A stretch of DNA of 64,000 bases from Kallotenue papyrolyticum (GTDB taxonomy: Bacteria; Chloroflexota; Chloroflexia; Chloroflexales; Kallotenuaceae): contig NZ_JAGA01000002.1 of NCBI RefSeq assembly GCF_000526415.1, forward strand, positions 1,604,001-1,668,000, read 5' to 3'. A program made the position numbers and the translations under genes. Below are positions 24,545 through 33,559 of the stretch, piece by piece (the first letter of the stretch is position 1; every line of letters starts with the position of its first letter). A model generated the notes under the pieces. It saw only the letters and a program-made list of their open reading frames with translations. It made no database searches and was not told where the DNA came from.

Positions 24545-26643
24545 GCGTCGGCATTCGTGAGCGTGGGGTGGAACTGGGGCAACGCAGCCGTGTCTTCGCG
24601 CCGGCGCGACTGGCATGGGCGCTGCCGGCGCTGCTGCTGTTCGGGCTGGCGCTCTGGCTGCGCCTGTACCGGCTGGAGGCGCAGCCGCTCTGGCTGGATG
24701 AGGGACGCACCTGGCTGGAAGTGACGCGTACGCGTCTCGGTGGGCTGATCCTGAACCTGGGGCGACTGAGCGAGGCCTATCCGCTCTACCATCTGCTGCT
24801 CAAGCCGGTGGTGCGGCTGCTGGGCGACAGCGAGTGGGCGCTGCGGCTGCCTTCGGCGTTAGCGGGCGCACTGGCCGTGCCGTCGCTGTGGGCGCTGGGC
24901 CGCGAACTGCGCGGGCCGCTGCTGGGCCTGGGCGCGGCGGCGCTGCTGCTGATCGCGCCCTTTGCGCTCTGGCAGGCACAGGACGCCAAAGCCTACAGCC
25001 TGACGTTGCTGATGGCGATCCTGCTGGCCTGGACGCTGGCCCGCGCGCTGCGCCAGGGAACGCGGCGGAGCTGGCTGCTGTGTGCGGTGGTGGCGCTGCT
25101 CGCGCCCTTTGCCCACCGTCTGCTGGTCTTCACGCTGGTAGCGGCGGTGGTGGCCTGGGGCGCGCTCCAGGCGCTGGCTGCGCCGACGCCGCGCGGGCGG
25201 CGGTGGGCCTGGCTGGTGCTGCTGGGCGGCGTGCTGCTCGGCCTGGGCCTGACGCTGGCGCTGGCCTGGAGCCTCCGCGCGCAGAACGCCGGCGGCCAGT
25301 ACGCGGCGGTGGGCCCGGCGCGTGCCCTGTGGCTGACCGCCGGCCAGTTTGCTGTCGGCCAGTGGCCGGGCGCGGTGCCGCGCCTGTGGCTGGCGCCGTT
25401 CGCGCTGCTGACGCTGCTGGGCGGCGCATGGCTGGCCTGGGATGCCGTGCGGCACAGAGCGCGGGGCGCGATCCTGGTGCTGACGCTCGGCGCGCTGCCG
25501 ACGCTGTGGTTTGCGCTCTTGCTGGCGCTTCAGCCGAGCTACGAAGCGCGCTACTTCACGATCGTGCTGCCGTTCTGGCTGCTGACGCTAGCCTGGGCGT
25601 TGCCTGAATGGCCGGCGCGGCAGACGATCGGCTATGCGGCGCGGGCGCTGCTGGGCGCTCTCCTGATCCTCGCTGCGCTGGTGGTACAGCAGCGCGCGCT
25701 GCTGCTGCCCGGCAAGGGGCTGTGGAGCGGGGCAACCGTCAAAGAAGATGTGCGTGGCGCGTTGACGACGCTGGCGGCGCATGTCCACCCCGACGATCTG
25801 GTCATCGTCCATCCCGATGCGCTGCTGCCGCTCTACCACTACTACGCGCCGCGCGTGACCTTCCAGCCGCTGCCCACGCCGGTCACCTACCCCTGGCTAG
25901 GCCGTTCCGAGCAGTACGGCCTGCGCGAGCTGGATATCGAGATCCGTCGCGACCTGGAGAGCGCCAAACGCGCCTGGCTGATCATCGCCCCCGAACATGC
26001 GCGCGTGGTCGATCCACCACGCGTGGCCGGCGATCACCTTGGCTTGGTGGGCCTGGCCTTCCAGTACGGCGATCGCAACCGGCGCATCCTGTGCGGCACG
26101 CCCAATGCCGATCAGTCCTATGCCGGCTTTGTGGGCGTGCTGCTCTACTGCAACAACATTCCCTCGGTGCATGGCGTGCCGCCACAGCCGGCGGTGCCGT
26201 TGGATGCCGTCTTCGGCGGCCATCTGCGGCTGCGCGGCTACTCACTCATCCCCTTTGCGACCGGCATCCGCGCCGGCGGCACGTTGCCGCTCTCGCTCTT
26301 TTGGGAGCCGCTCGAGTCGCTGGCCGGCACCGACTACGTCGTCTTCGTGCACCTTACGCGGCCCGACGATCCGACGCCGCTGGCGCAGTTCGATGGGCGC
26401 CCGATGGAGGGCGGCCTGCCGACGCGCCTGTGGACCGATCCGGGAGCGCTGTTGCACGACGATCGCGTCATTGCGCTGCCCGCCGATCTGCCGCCGGGAG
26501 CGTATGCGCTGCGCCTGGGCGTCTACCGCGCCGCGGATGGCGCGCGCCTGCCGATCCGCGCCGCCGATCGGCAGGTTGAGGATCAGACGCTGATCCTAGA
26601 CACCGTCGAGGTCCTGTCCGCGCCGGGAGGTGGGCGACCGTGA
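24541..26643 (+). CDS. GT-C membrane glycosyltransferase with C-terminal beta domain, operon gene 4
   Basis: A 700-residue polytopic protein of the GT39/PMT_2 type. The first exported loop has LWLDEGRTW, the expected Asp-Glu acidic pair, and is followed by roughly ten hydrophobic helices (to about residue 395). The rest is exported and ends in a beta-sandwich (about 540-700) with LAQFDGRPMEGGLPT and LPADLPPGAYALRLGVY. That pattern recurs in Chloroflexota glycosyltransferases and resembles a carbohydrate-binding module. The substrate is unknown. ATG 24541 overlaps the previous stop by 4 bases. Confidence 0.85.
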   Translation: MSVGIRERGVELGQRSRVFAPARLAWALPALLLFGLALWLRLYRLEAQPLWLDEGRTWLEVTRTRLGGLILNLGRLSEAYPLYHLLLKPVVRLLGDSEWALRLPSALAGALAVPSLWALGRELRGPLLGLGAAALLLIAPFALWQAQDAKAYSLTLLMAILLAWTLARALRQGTRRSWLLCAVVALLAPFAHRLLVFTLVAAVVAWGALQALAAPTPRGRRWAWLVLLGGVLLGLGLTLALAWSLRAQNAGGQYAAVGPARALWLTAGQFAVGQWPGAVPRLWLAPFALLTLLGGAWLAWDAVRHRARGAILVLTLGALPTLWFALLLALQPSYEARYFTIVLPFWLLTLAWALPEWPARQTIGYAARALLGALLILAALVVQQRALLLPGKGLWSGATVKEDVRGALTTLAAHVHPDDLVIVHPDALLPLYHYYAPRVTFQPLPTPVTYPWLGRSEQYGLRELDIEIRRDLESAKRAWLIIAPEHARVVDPPRVAGDHLGLVGLAFQYGDRNRRILCGTPNADQSYAGFVGVLLYCNNIPSVHGVPPQPAVPLDAVFGGHLRLRGYSLIPFATGIRAGGTLPLSLFWEPLESLAGTDYVVFVHLTRPDDPTPLAQFDGRPMEGGLPTRLWTDPGALLHDDRVIALPADLPPGAYALRLGVYRAADGARLPIRAADRQVEDQTLILDTVEVLSAPGGGRP

Positions 26644-28865
26644 GGCGCTGGGCAGGTGCAGGGCGCGTCTGGCGCTGGGATGCACACGTCGCGGCGATCC
26701 TGCTGGTAGCGCTGGCGCTGCGCGTGGCGGTGTGGTGGACGCTGCCCTACCGCGATTTCATCAGCGACGAGGCCGAGTACTGGGGCGCCGCGGTCTGGCT
26801 GGCGCAGGGCCGTGGCTTCAGCTTCTTCGACGGCTGGATCTGGACGCGTCCGCCGGTGTATGTGCTGTTCCTGGCGCTGCACATCTGGTTGGTGGGGCCC
26901 ACGGCCCTGCCCTGGGCGCGCGCCACGCAGACGCTGCTGAGCGTGGCGCTGGTGGCGCTGGTGATGCTGTTGGCGCGCCGGCTCGCGCCCGCCGCGCGCG
27001 AACGCAGCGTCATGCTGCTGGCCGGCTGGGCCATGGCGCTTTCCTATTCGTTCGCTACCTTTGGCTACCTGCTGCTCAACGAGACGGTCTTTCTGTGCCT
27101 GTTCGTGCCCGGCCTGTGGGCACTGACCCTCTGGGCCGCGACGCGGCGGTGGCGCTGGCTGATGCTGGCCGGCGGCCTGCTGGGCCTGGCGGTGCTGACC
27201 AAGGCCATCGCGCTGACCTGGCTGCCGCTGGCAGCGCTGTGGGTCTGGCTGTGCGCGCGACATGGCGGTGCGCGCTGGCGGCGCGCGCTGGCGCCTGTTG
27301 CTGTGTTGACCGCCAGCGTCTGCGCGGTGGTGTTGCCCTGGTCGGCGTATGCCACCCTGCGCTGGAGCCATGGCCACGGCCTGATCCTGGTGGATACTAC
27401 CGGCGGCTACAACTTCGCGCTGGGCGCGCAGACCGGCTACCTGGGCCGGCGCGACAGTCAGGCGCTGCACGATCAGCTCTGTGGCGGCCCGGTCTGTGAC
27501 GCGCAGCAGGCCGCCCGTCAACAGCGCGCCTACGCGCTGGGCTGGCAATGGATCCGCGAGGCGCCCGCCGGGTTTGTGCGCAAGACCGGCCAGGAGCTGC
27601 TCGACATGGTCCAGATCCAGTACGGCGGCGCCGAGCGGCTGCGCGCCGGCCATACCCTTGGCGCGGTGCCGTTGCCGCATCTGCTGGGGCTGCTGACCGA
27701 CGATACGCTCTACGTGCTGGCGCTGGCGCTGGCCCCGCTGGGTCTGCTGCGCCGCCAGTGCCGCCCCGGCAAAGGGCTGGTGGTGAGCTGGCTGGCCTAT
27801 AACATCGCCGCGGGCGCGCTGGTGTTCGCGATCAACCGCTTTCGTCAGCCGCTATTGCCCTTTGTGTTCATCTATGCTGCCTGCGCGGCGGCGCAGTGGC
27901 GCTGGTCCTGGCAGGCGCGCCGACGGCAGGTCTGGGGCTATGTGCTCAGCGCCGCGTTGACGCTGCTGGTGCTACCCTCGTACCTCTACTGGCCGCCGCT
28001 GCTGGGCGCTGAACGTCAGAGTTCGTGGCAACACACGCTCTACGGGCTGCGCGGCCTGCGCTTGGCGGCGGAGTGCGCGGCGATCGAGCGCGTGCTAGCC
28101 AACGGCGACATCGCAACGGCGCGGCGCCTGCACGATGCCGCGAACGCGCGCCGGCCACGGCCCTGCCTGGCGCTGATCAACGCCCGGCTGCTGGAGGCCG
28201 AGGGCAGGATCGACGGGCCGGACGGCGCGCTGGCCTTTCTGGCACGCTCCGCGCCCAGCGATGATGCGGCGCAGGCGGCTAAAATCCTGCTGTTGGAGGG
28301 CGATCTGCTGCGCCGCCTCGGACGGCTGGAGGCTGCGCGCGAACGCTTTGCCGCCCGCGCGGTCGAGATCACCAACGATCTGGACTGGTCGTGGCGCGAG
28401 CTCGATCCGCCTCCGACCACGCGCATCGATCTGGGCTCCGCTCTGGACGAGGGCTACATCCGCGGTTTCTACAAGCGCGAATACAGCGACGGCGCCGATC
28501 CCTTCGCTACCGGCTTCCGCTGGAGCGGACCACAGGCCTGGCTGCGCTTCCCGCAGGCCGGCACGGGCCGGCCGCAGACGCTGGTGCTGCGCGTCAACGG
28601 CTACACCAACACCGCCACGCCTATGCGCGTGCAGCCCTTGCTGGACGCGACGGCGCTGCCGGCGATCACGCTGCAGCCGGGCTGGCAGGAGCTGCGTTTG
28701 GAGCTGCCGCCCACGCCGCCGGGCGGCGACGTTGTGGTGCGTTTTGAGTCAAGCGTATTCGTGGACGGACCGCGCGATCTGGCCGAGCGCACGCGCGCCG
28801 AGAGCAGTCAGCCGTTGCGTCTGTTGGGCTTTCAGCTCGACTGGGCCGAGCTGCGGCCACGCTAG
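26640..28865 (+). CDS. GT-C membrane glycosyltransferase paralogue A with C-terminal module, operon gene 5
   Basis: A 741-residue protein. The first helix is followed by FISDEAEYWGAAVWLAQGRG with the acidic catalytic pair, and then by a polytopic core to about residue 460. A helical, TPR-like soluble segment (about 480-585) leads into a beta-rich C-terminal domain. This opens with the motif IDLGSALDEGYIRGFY (near 595) and ends PLRLLGFQLDWAEL. The same linker and module occur in the next two genes, so these are tandem paralogues. GTG 26640 overlaps the previous stop (GTGA). Lumenal sugar transfer is inferred from the fold, and the acceptor is unknown. Confidence 0.85.
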   Translation: MRRWAGAGRVWRWDAHVAAILLVALALRVAVWWTLPYRDFISDEAEYWGAAVWLAQGRGFSFFDGWIWTRPPVYVLFLALHIWLVGPTALPWARATQTLLSVALVALVMLLARRLAPAARERSVMLLAGWAMALSYSFATFGYLLLNETVFLCLFVPGLWALTLWAATRRWRWLMLAGGLLGLAVLTKAIALTWLPLAALWVWLCARHGGARWRRALAPVAVLTASVCAVVLPWSAYATLRWSHGHGLILVDTTGGYNFALGAQTGYLGRRDSQALHDQLCGGPVCDAQQAARQQRAYALGWQWIREAPAGFVRKTGQELLDMVQIQYGGAERLRAGHTLGAVPLPHLLGLLTDDTLYVLALALAPLGLLRRQCRPGKGLVVSWLAYNIAAGALVFAINRFRQPLLPFVFIYAACAAAQWRWSWQARRRQVWGYVLSAALTLLVLPSYLYWPPLLGAERQSSWQHTLYGLRGLRLAAECAAIERVLANGDIATARRLHDAANARRPRPCLALINARLLEAEGRIDGPDGALAFLARSAPSDDAAQAAKILLLEGDLLRRLGRLEAARERFAARAVEITNDLDWSWRELDPPPTTRIDLGSALDEGYIRGFYKREYSDGADPFATGFRWSGPQAWLRFPQAGTGRPQTLVLRVNGYTNTATPMRVQPLLDATALPAITLQPGWQELRLELPPTPPGGDVVVRFESSVFVDGPRDLAERTRAESSQPLRLLGFQLDWAELRPR

Positions 28866-28892
28866 GCCGGCGCCGGGGAGAGGCTGAGCACC

Positions 28893-30938
28893 ATGCGTGC
28901 CGATCGTGCAACCCGCAAGCCCCTGATCAGCCTGCTGCTGCTGACGCTGGCCGGCTTGGCGCTGCGGCTGCTGGTCTGGCACTGGCGCGAGTTCTACCCG
29001 CTGGGCGGCGATGAAAACGACTACTTCAACCAGGCGCTGACCCTGCTGCAGGGCCGCGGCTACGTCGAGCTGCCGCTGATGCGGCCACCGCTCTACACCA
29101 TCTTCCTGGCGGTGATCTTTCAGCTCTGCGACTCGCAGGTGCAACGCGTGCGGCTGGTCCAGGCGCTGATCAGCGCCGGCACGATCCCGCTGGTCTGGCT
29201 CTGGACGCGGCAGCTCTTTGCCGCAGTGCCGCGACGCGAGCGCATCGCGCTGCTGGCGGCGGGATTGACCGCACTGTGCTACACCTTCGCCGCCAACGCC
29301 ACCGAGCTGCTCACCGAAACGCTCTTTCTGGCCGGCCTGACGCTGGCCCTCTGGCTAATCGTGCGCGCCGGCGACACGCGGCGCAGCGCCTGGGCGCTGG
29401 TCGCCGGTCTGACCCTGGGTGCGCTCTGTCTGCTGCGCGCGGTGGCGCTGCCACTCCTGCCGCTAGCGCTGTTCTGGCTGCTGCTGCCGCGCGCGGCGGA
29501 TGGAGCCCTCTGGCGGCGCATCCGTCCGGCGTTGGCCTGCGGCCTGGCCGCGGCGCTGGTGATCGCGCCCTGGACGGTGCGCAATCTGGTGCGCTACGAC
29601 GCGCTGATCATCATCGACACGACCGGCGCGGAGAACCTGTGGCTGGACAACGATCCCGCCGGACGCGAAGCGGTCAAACGGCAGTTGTACGCCCTGGGCG
29701 AGGATCGCGGCCTGCGGCAGCGCCTGGCCATGCAGCGCGGCTGGGCAGCCATCAGCGCCGATCCGGCGCGCTTTCTGGCCAAAGCCTGGCGCGAAGCACA
29801 GGCCTTTGTGGCGCTGGAGTATTTCGACGATCTGCGAGCCCGGCGCGCGATCTGGGTGCGGCCTGCCGATGTCTGGCTGCGTCTGCTGCTGGGCGATGGC
29901 CTGTGGCTGATCGTGCTGCTGGGCGGCGTGGCCGGCCTGTGGCTGCAACCGGCAACCCGTGGCGATCGCCGTTGGCTGCTGGTGCCCTGGGCGCTCTACG
30001 TGGCGCTCACCGGCCTGCTCTTCCATGTCGAGCTGCGCTACCGTCTGCCGCTCTATCCGGCGCTGCTGCCCTACGCCGCCGCCGTGCTGGCCGGGGGCTG
30101 GTGGCGGCAGGCGCTGCGCTGGCAACGCCTGGGCGCGCTGCTCAGCCTGCTGGCGCTCAGCGGTCTGCTGCTGCTGCACCGGCCCTACCCGGGCGAGACC
30201 TGGCGCCTGGCGCGCAAACACCTGCAGCTCTGGCAAGCCGATCGCGCCTGGCGCGCGGGTCGGCTGCACGAGACAGCGCAGCACGCCCGCGCTGCACTGC
30301 AGCTCGACCCTGCGTCGGCGCTGGCACGGGTCTGGCTGGGACTGGCCGCGCCCGACCCCGCTACTGCCGCGCAGTGGTGGCGCGCGGCGATCGAGACGCT
30401 GCCGGCGCATCCCTACGCCCATCTGTTGTTGGGCAACTACCTGCGTGCCAGCGGCGATCCCGCCGCGGCGCGGCGCGAACTGGCCTACGAGACGCACGCG
30501 CTGGAGGATCTGCAGCGCTGGGCGCTACGCAGGTTCGCCTCCGCTCCTCAGCAACGTCTCGACATCGGCGATGGCCTGGATCTGGGCTATATCACCGGCT
30601 TCTATCCCGCCGCTGATGGCGCGCGCTGGACCACCGCGCAGGCTGCCGTGCATGGTCTCCGGCCGGGATCCTCGGTACAATTACGGCTCCGCAGCCCGCG
30701 GCCACCCGCCGCGCCCGCCGCACTGCTCGAGGTTTGGGCGCAGGATCGGCGGCTGGATCGCGTGGTGGTCGGCGCGACGTGGCAGACGGTCACGCTGGCG
30801 CTGCCGTCCGACATGGCTGCGACGCCGCTGCGCATCGAGCTGCGCACGCCGACATTTCGCCCGCGCGCCTATGATCGCGCCAGTCCTGACAATCGCGCGC
30901 TGGGTGTGGAGGTGGACTGGATTCAAACCTTGCCATGA
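28893..30938 (+). CDS. GT-C membrane glycosyltransferase paralogue B with C-terminal module, operon gene 6
   Basis: A 681-residue paralogue of its neighbours. GGDENDYFNQALTLLQGRGY holds the acidic pair in the first exported loop, and RPPLYTIFLAV marks the second helix as in the sister genes. The core runs to about residue 430. Two TPR-like helical pairs follow (about 440-550), then the shared module beginning LDIGDGLDLGYITGFY (near 556) and closing FRPRAYDRASPDNRALGVEV. GGGGAGAGG precedes ATG 28893, which lies 27 bases after the previous stop. This is the only sizeable gap inside the operon. Confidence 0.85.
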   Translation: MRADRATRKPLISLLLLTLAGLALRLLVWHWREFYPLGGDENDYFNQALTLLQGRGYVELPLMRPPLYTIFLAVIFQLCDSQVQRVRLVQALISAGTIPLVWLWTRQLFAAVPRRERIALLAAGLTALCYTFAANATELLTETLFLAGLTLALWLIVRAGDTRRSAWALVAGLTLGALCLLRAVALPLLPLALFWLLLPRAADGALWRRIRPALACGLAAALVIAPWTVRNLVRYDALIIIDTTGAENLWLDNDPAGREAVKRQLYALGEDRGLRQRLAMQRGWAAISADPARFLAKAWREAQAFVALEYFDDLRARRAIWVRPADVWLRLLLGDGLWLIVLLGGVAGLWLQPATRGDRRWLLVPWALYVALTGLLFHVELRYRLPLYPALLPYAAAVLAGGWWRQALRWQRLGALLSLLALSGLLLLHRPYPGETWRLARKHLQLWQADRAWRAGRLHETAQHARAALQLDPASALARVWLGLAAPDPATAAQWWRAAIETLPAHPYAHLLLGNYLRASGDPAAARRELAYETHALEDLQRWALRRFASAPQQRLDIGDGLDLGYITGFYPAADGARWTTAQAAVHGLRPGSSVQLRLRSPRPPAAPAALLEVWAQDRRLDRVVVGATWQTVTLALPSDMAATPLRIELRTPTFRPRAYDRASPDNRALGVEVDWIQTLP

Positions 30939-33022
30939 ATGCTTCGCTGTGGCCGACCAGTCGTCGGCGTAGGCTGGCGCTGATCGTGATCGTCGCGGTG
31001 GGTCTGGCGTTGCGCCTGGGCTTGTGGCTGCACACGCCGATCCACCAGCCGGCCAACGACGAGACCGAGTACCTGCCGGTGGCCCGCGACCTGCTGGCCG
31101 GGCGCGGCTGGGTCTTCTACGAACGCTACCACTGGCTGCGCGCGCCACTCTATCCACTGTGGCTGGCGGCTTCGCTCTGGCTGGCCGGCGGCGACCTGCG
31201 CTGGGCGGCGCTGCCCAACATCGCGCTCAGCGCCCTGACGATCCCCCTGTTGTATCTGCTGGGGCGGCAGCTCGGCCCGGCGGATGCACGCCGCGCCGAA
31301 CAGGTTGGCCTGCTGGCGGCGGCGGCCGGCGCCCTGCTGCTCACGCTGGCCACCTTCGCCAGTCTGTGGATGTCCGAAACGCTCTTTACGGCCCTGTTCC
31401 TGCTCACGCTGTTGGCGCTGCTGCGCTACGACCGGCAGCCACAGACCCGTTGGGCGCTGGCGGCGGGGGTCTTGTTCGGCCTGGCTACCCTGACGCGCTC
31501 GCTCCCGCTCCTGACGCTGCCGCTGGTAGTGCTCTGGCTGGTCTGGGGCCGTCACCGGGAGCGACGCGTGCTGAGGCATGCCGCCGGCTTCGCGCTGGCC
31601 GCTGCGCTGACGATCGCGCCCTGGACCCTGCGCAACGCGCTGGCCTATGGCGCCTTTATTCCGGTCGAAACCGGCCTGTCCTTCAACCTGTGGATGTTCA
31701 ACGAGCCGCGCGAAGACTGGGACACCATCTTCCGCACGCTGGAGGCGATCCCTAACCCAGCCGCGCGCGCCGACTACGCCACCGCCAAGGGCCTGGCGCG
31801 TCTGCGCGAAGATCCGGCGATTCTGCTGCGCAAGCTCGATCCCAACTGGACCTACCTGTGGATGATCAAACCGATCGAGGATCGCTTTCTGCTGCCGACC
31901 TACTATGCCGATGTCGGCTTTGGGCGTTTTCTGCTGGCGCTGATCCTCGACGATGCGCTCTACCTGGCGATCGCGGTGTTGGGCATTGCCGGCCTGTGGG
32001 CCGCGCCCGCCGATCGGCGCAAGGCGCTGCTGGGCGGTTGGGTGGCGTATGCCCTTGGCGTGATCCTGCTGACGCACGGCGAGATGCGCTACCGGCACTT
32101 TTTCTTTCCGGTGCTGATCCCCTATGCAGCCTGGCTGCTGGTAGGGCTGCGCGCCTCCCCTCCGCTGCGGCGCGCCCTGCGCATCTGGCTGGGATTGGCG
32201 CTCGCGCTGGCGCTGCTGGCGCGGCCCGTGCTGGGCTTCTATGAATATCGCTGGGCCTGGCGCAACCTGAGCCGTGGCTGGGCGGTGCTGCAGGCCGAGC
32301 TGGCCGAACGGCGCGGCGATGATCTGGCGGCGATCGCCAACTATCACACAGCGATTCGGCGCGCCCCGGGTACGGTTGATGCACGCATCGCGCTGGCGCG
32401 CCTGCTGTTGCGGCGTGGTATGACCGCCTCGGCGGTGGCGACGCTGGAGCAGGCTAGAGCGCAGACGCCATCGTATGCGCGTCTCAACGTCTGGCGTGGC
32501 GAAGCCTACCGACGCAGCGGTCAGCTTACGGCAGCGCGTGAGGCCTTCAAAGGGTACTACAACTACGAGACGGAGCTGCTCCAGATCGCCTGGGACGAAC
32601 TGCAGGAGAGTCCGCCGCCGGCAACGCTGGACGTGGGTGGTGGCCTGGACTTCGGGTTTGTGCACGGGCTCTACGCCGCCGAGCAACTGGCCGGACGGAG
32701 CATGCGCTGGAGCGGCGCGCGCGCCGAACTGCGCCTGGCCGGCACCACCCAGGGCGGTGTCGTGAGTTTGACGCTAGCCGCGCCGCGTCCAGATGGCCTG
32801 GCCGTGCCGCTACGCATCTGTGCTGCTGAGCAGTGCGTGCACCTGACGATCGACGCTGTCTGGCGCACCGTACGGCTGCTCGCACCGCCGGGGAGCGAAA
32901 CGCGAGTGACGCTCACGGTGCCGACCTTCAGGCCGCGCGATCTGCAACCAGACTCGCCCGACGATCGTCAGCTCGGTGTGGCGATCGACGGAGCGCTGGT
33001 GCGCCCGCGTGCCGCGCCTTGA
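30935..33022 (+). CDS. GT-C membrane glycosyltransferase paralogue C with C-terminal module, operon gene 7
   Basis: A 695-residue third paralogue, coupled to the previous gene by an ATGA overlap. ANDETEYLPVARDLLAGRGW carries the acidic pair and APLYPLWLAA the matching second-helix motif. After about ten helices there are TPR-like repeats (about 450-550; AIANYHTAIRRAPGTVDARI). The C-terminal module opens LDVGGGLDFGFVHGLY (near 565) and closes FRPRDLQPDSPDDRQLGVAI. It is the last gene of the operon; no convincing terminator follows before the response-regulator promoter. Confidence 0.85.
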   Translation: MNASLWPTSRRRRLALIVIVAVGLALRLGLWLHTPIHQPANDETEYLPVARDLLAGRGWVFYERYHWLRAPLYPLWLAASLWLAGGDLRWAALPNIALSALTIPLLYLLGRQLGPADARRAEQVGLLAAAAGALLLTLATFASLWMSETLFTALFLLTLLALLRYDRQPQTRWALAAGVLFGLATLTRSLPLLTLPLVVLWLVWGRHRERRVLRHAAGFALAAALTIAPWTLRNALAYGAFIPVETGLSFNLWMFNEPREDWDTIFRTLEAIPNPAARADYATAKGLARLREDPAILLRKLDPNWTYLWMIKPIEDRFLLPTYYADVGFGRFLLALILDDALYLAIAVLGIAGLWAAPADRRKALLGGWVAYALGVILLTHGEMRYRHFFFPVLIPYAAWLLVGLRASPPLRRALRIWLGLALALALLARPVLGFYEYRWAWRNLSRGWAVLQAELAERRGDDLAAIANYHTAIRRAPGTVDARIALARLLLRRGMTASAVATLEQARAQTPSYARLNVWRGEAYRRSGQLTAAREAFKGYYNYETELLQIAWDELQESPPPATLDVGGGLDFGFVHGLYAAEQLAGRSMRWSGARAELRLAGTTQGGVVSLTLAAPRPDGLAVPLRICAAEQCVHLTIDAVWRTVRLLAPPGSETRVTLTVPTFRPRDLQPDSPDDRQLGVAIDGALVRPRAAP

Positions 33023-33104
33023 ACCGCCTGGCCCAGTGCCGGTTGGTCCGCATGGGTCAGGCCGATCCCCGTCAATGTACCGTTTGGTTGGTGTGGGAGC
33101 GCGC

Positions 33105-33110
33105 TACAAT
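33105..33110 (+). promoter_or_regulatory. -10 element (TACAAT) of the response-regulator gene
   Basis: GCTACAAT lies about 80 bases before the ATG. A TTTGGT 16 bases upstream (33083-33088) is a weak -35 candidate. Confidence 0.45.
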
Positions 33111-33191
33111 AGAAGCCGGAGGCAGCGCCCTGCCGCCGCACGGGCGCTGCAAACGATAGCCGTCGGCCCGGACGTGGATGCTGGAGTAACT

Positions 33192-33554
33192 ATGCGCATT
33201 CTGATAGCCGAAGATAACGCTGCAATTCGCATGATGGTGCACCACGTGCTCGAAAGCGAAGGTCATGAGGTGATCGTGGCCGAGAACGGGCTGGAAGCGC
33301 TGCAACGCGCGCTGCTGCATCAGCCCGACGGCGTGGTGCTGGATGGCAGCATGCCGATCATGGACGGCTGGGAGGTGTGCAAGCGCATCAAAGCGCAGCG
33401 CAACATCCCGGTGATGATGCTGACGGTGCATGCCGAGCGCACCGACCGCGAACGCGCTGAGGAGTGTGGTGCGGATGAGTTTCTGGCCAAGCCCTTCGAT
33501 ATCGCCGATCTGGTGGCTAAGGTCAACGCCCTGTTGAGCCGGGCCGTATCCTGA
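33192..33554 (+). CDS. Single-domain (CheY-like) response regulator
   Basis: A 120-residue receiver domain without an output domain. The acidic pair is in IAEDNAA, the phosphoacceptor Asp in VVLDGSMPIMDGW, the switch Thr in MMLTVHAE and the Lys in FLAKPFD. All phosphorylation residues are present. It would act by protein-protein contact with a partner encoded elsewhere, since no histidine kinase is adjacent. ATG 33192 is the first start after the -10 that gives the family N-terminus (MRILIAEDN). It converges with the sortase gene 5 bases downstream. Confidence 0.93.
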   Translation: MRILIAEDNAAIRMMVHHVLESEGHEVIVAENGLEALQRALLHQPDGVVLDGSMPIMDGWEVCKRIKAQRNIPVMMLTVHAERTDRERAEECGADEFLAKPFDIADLVAKVNALLSRAVS

Positions 33555-33559
33555 GGCGC

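Noticed and set aside
30923-32686. 587-codon minus-strand frame opposite glycosyltransferase paralogue C
   Set aside because: Antisense of a Leu-rich membrane protein; Gln/Arg-rich with no domain.
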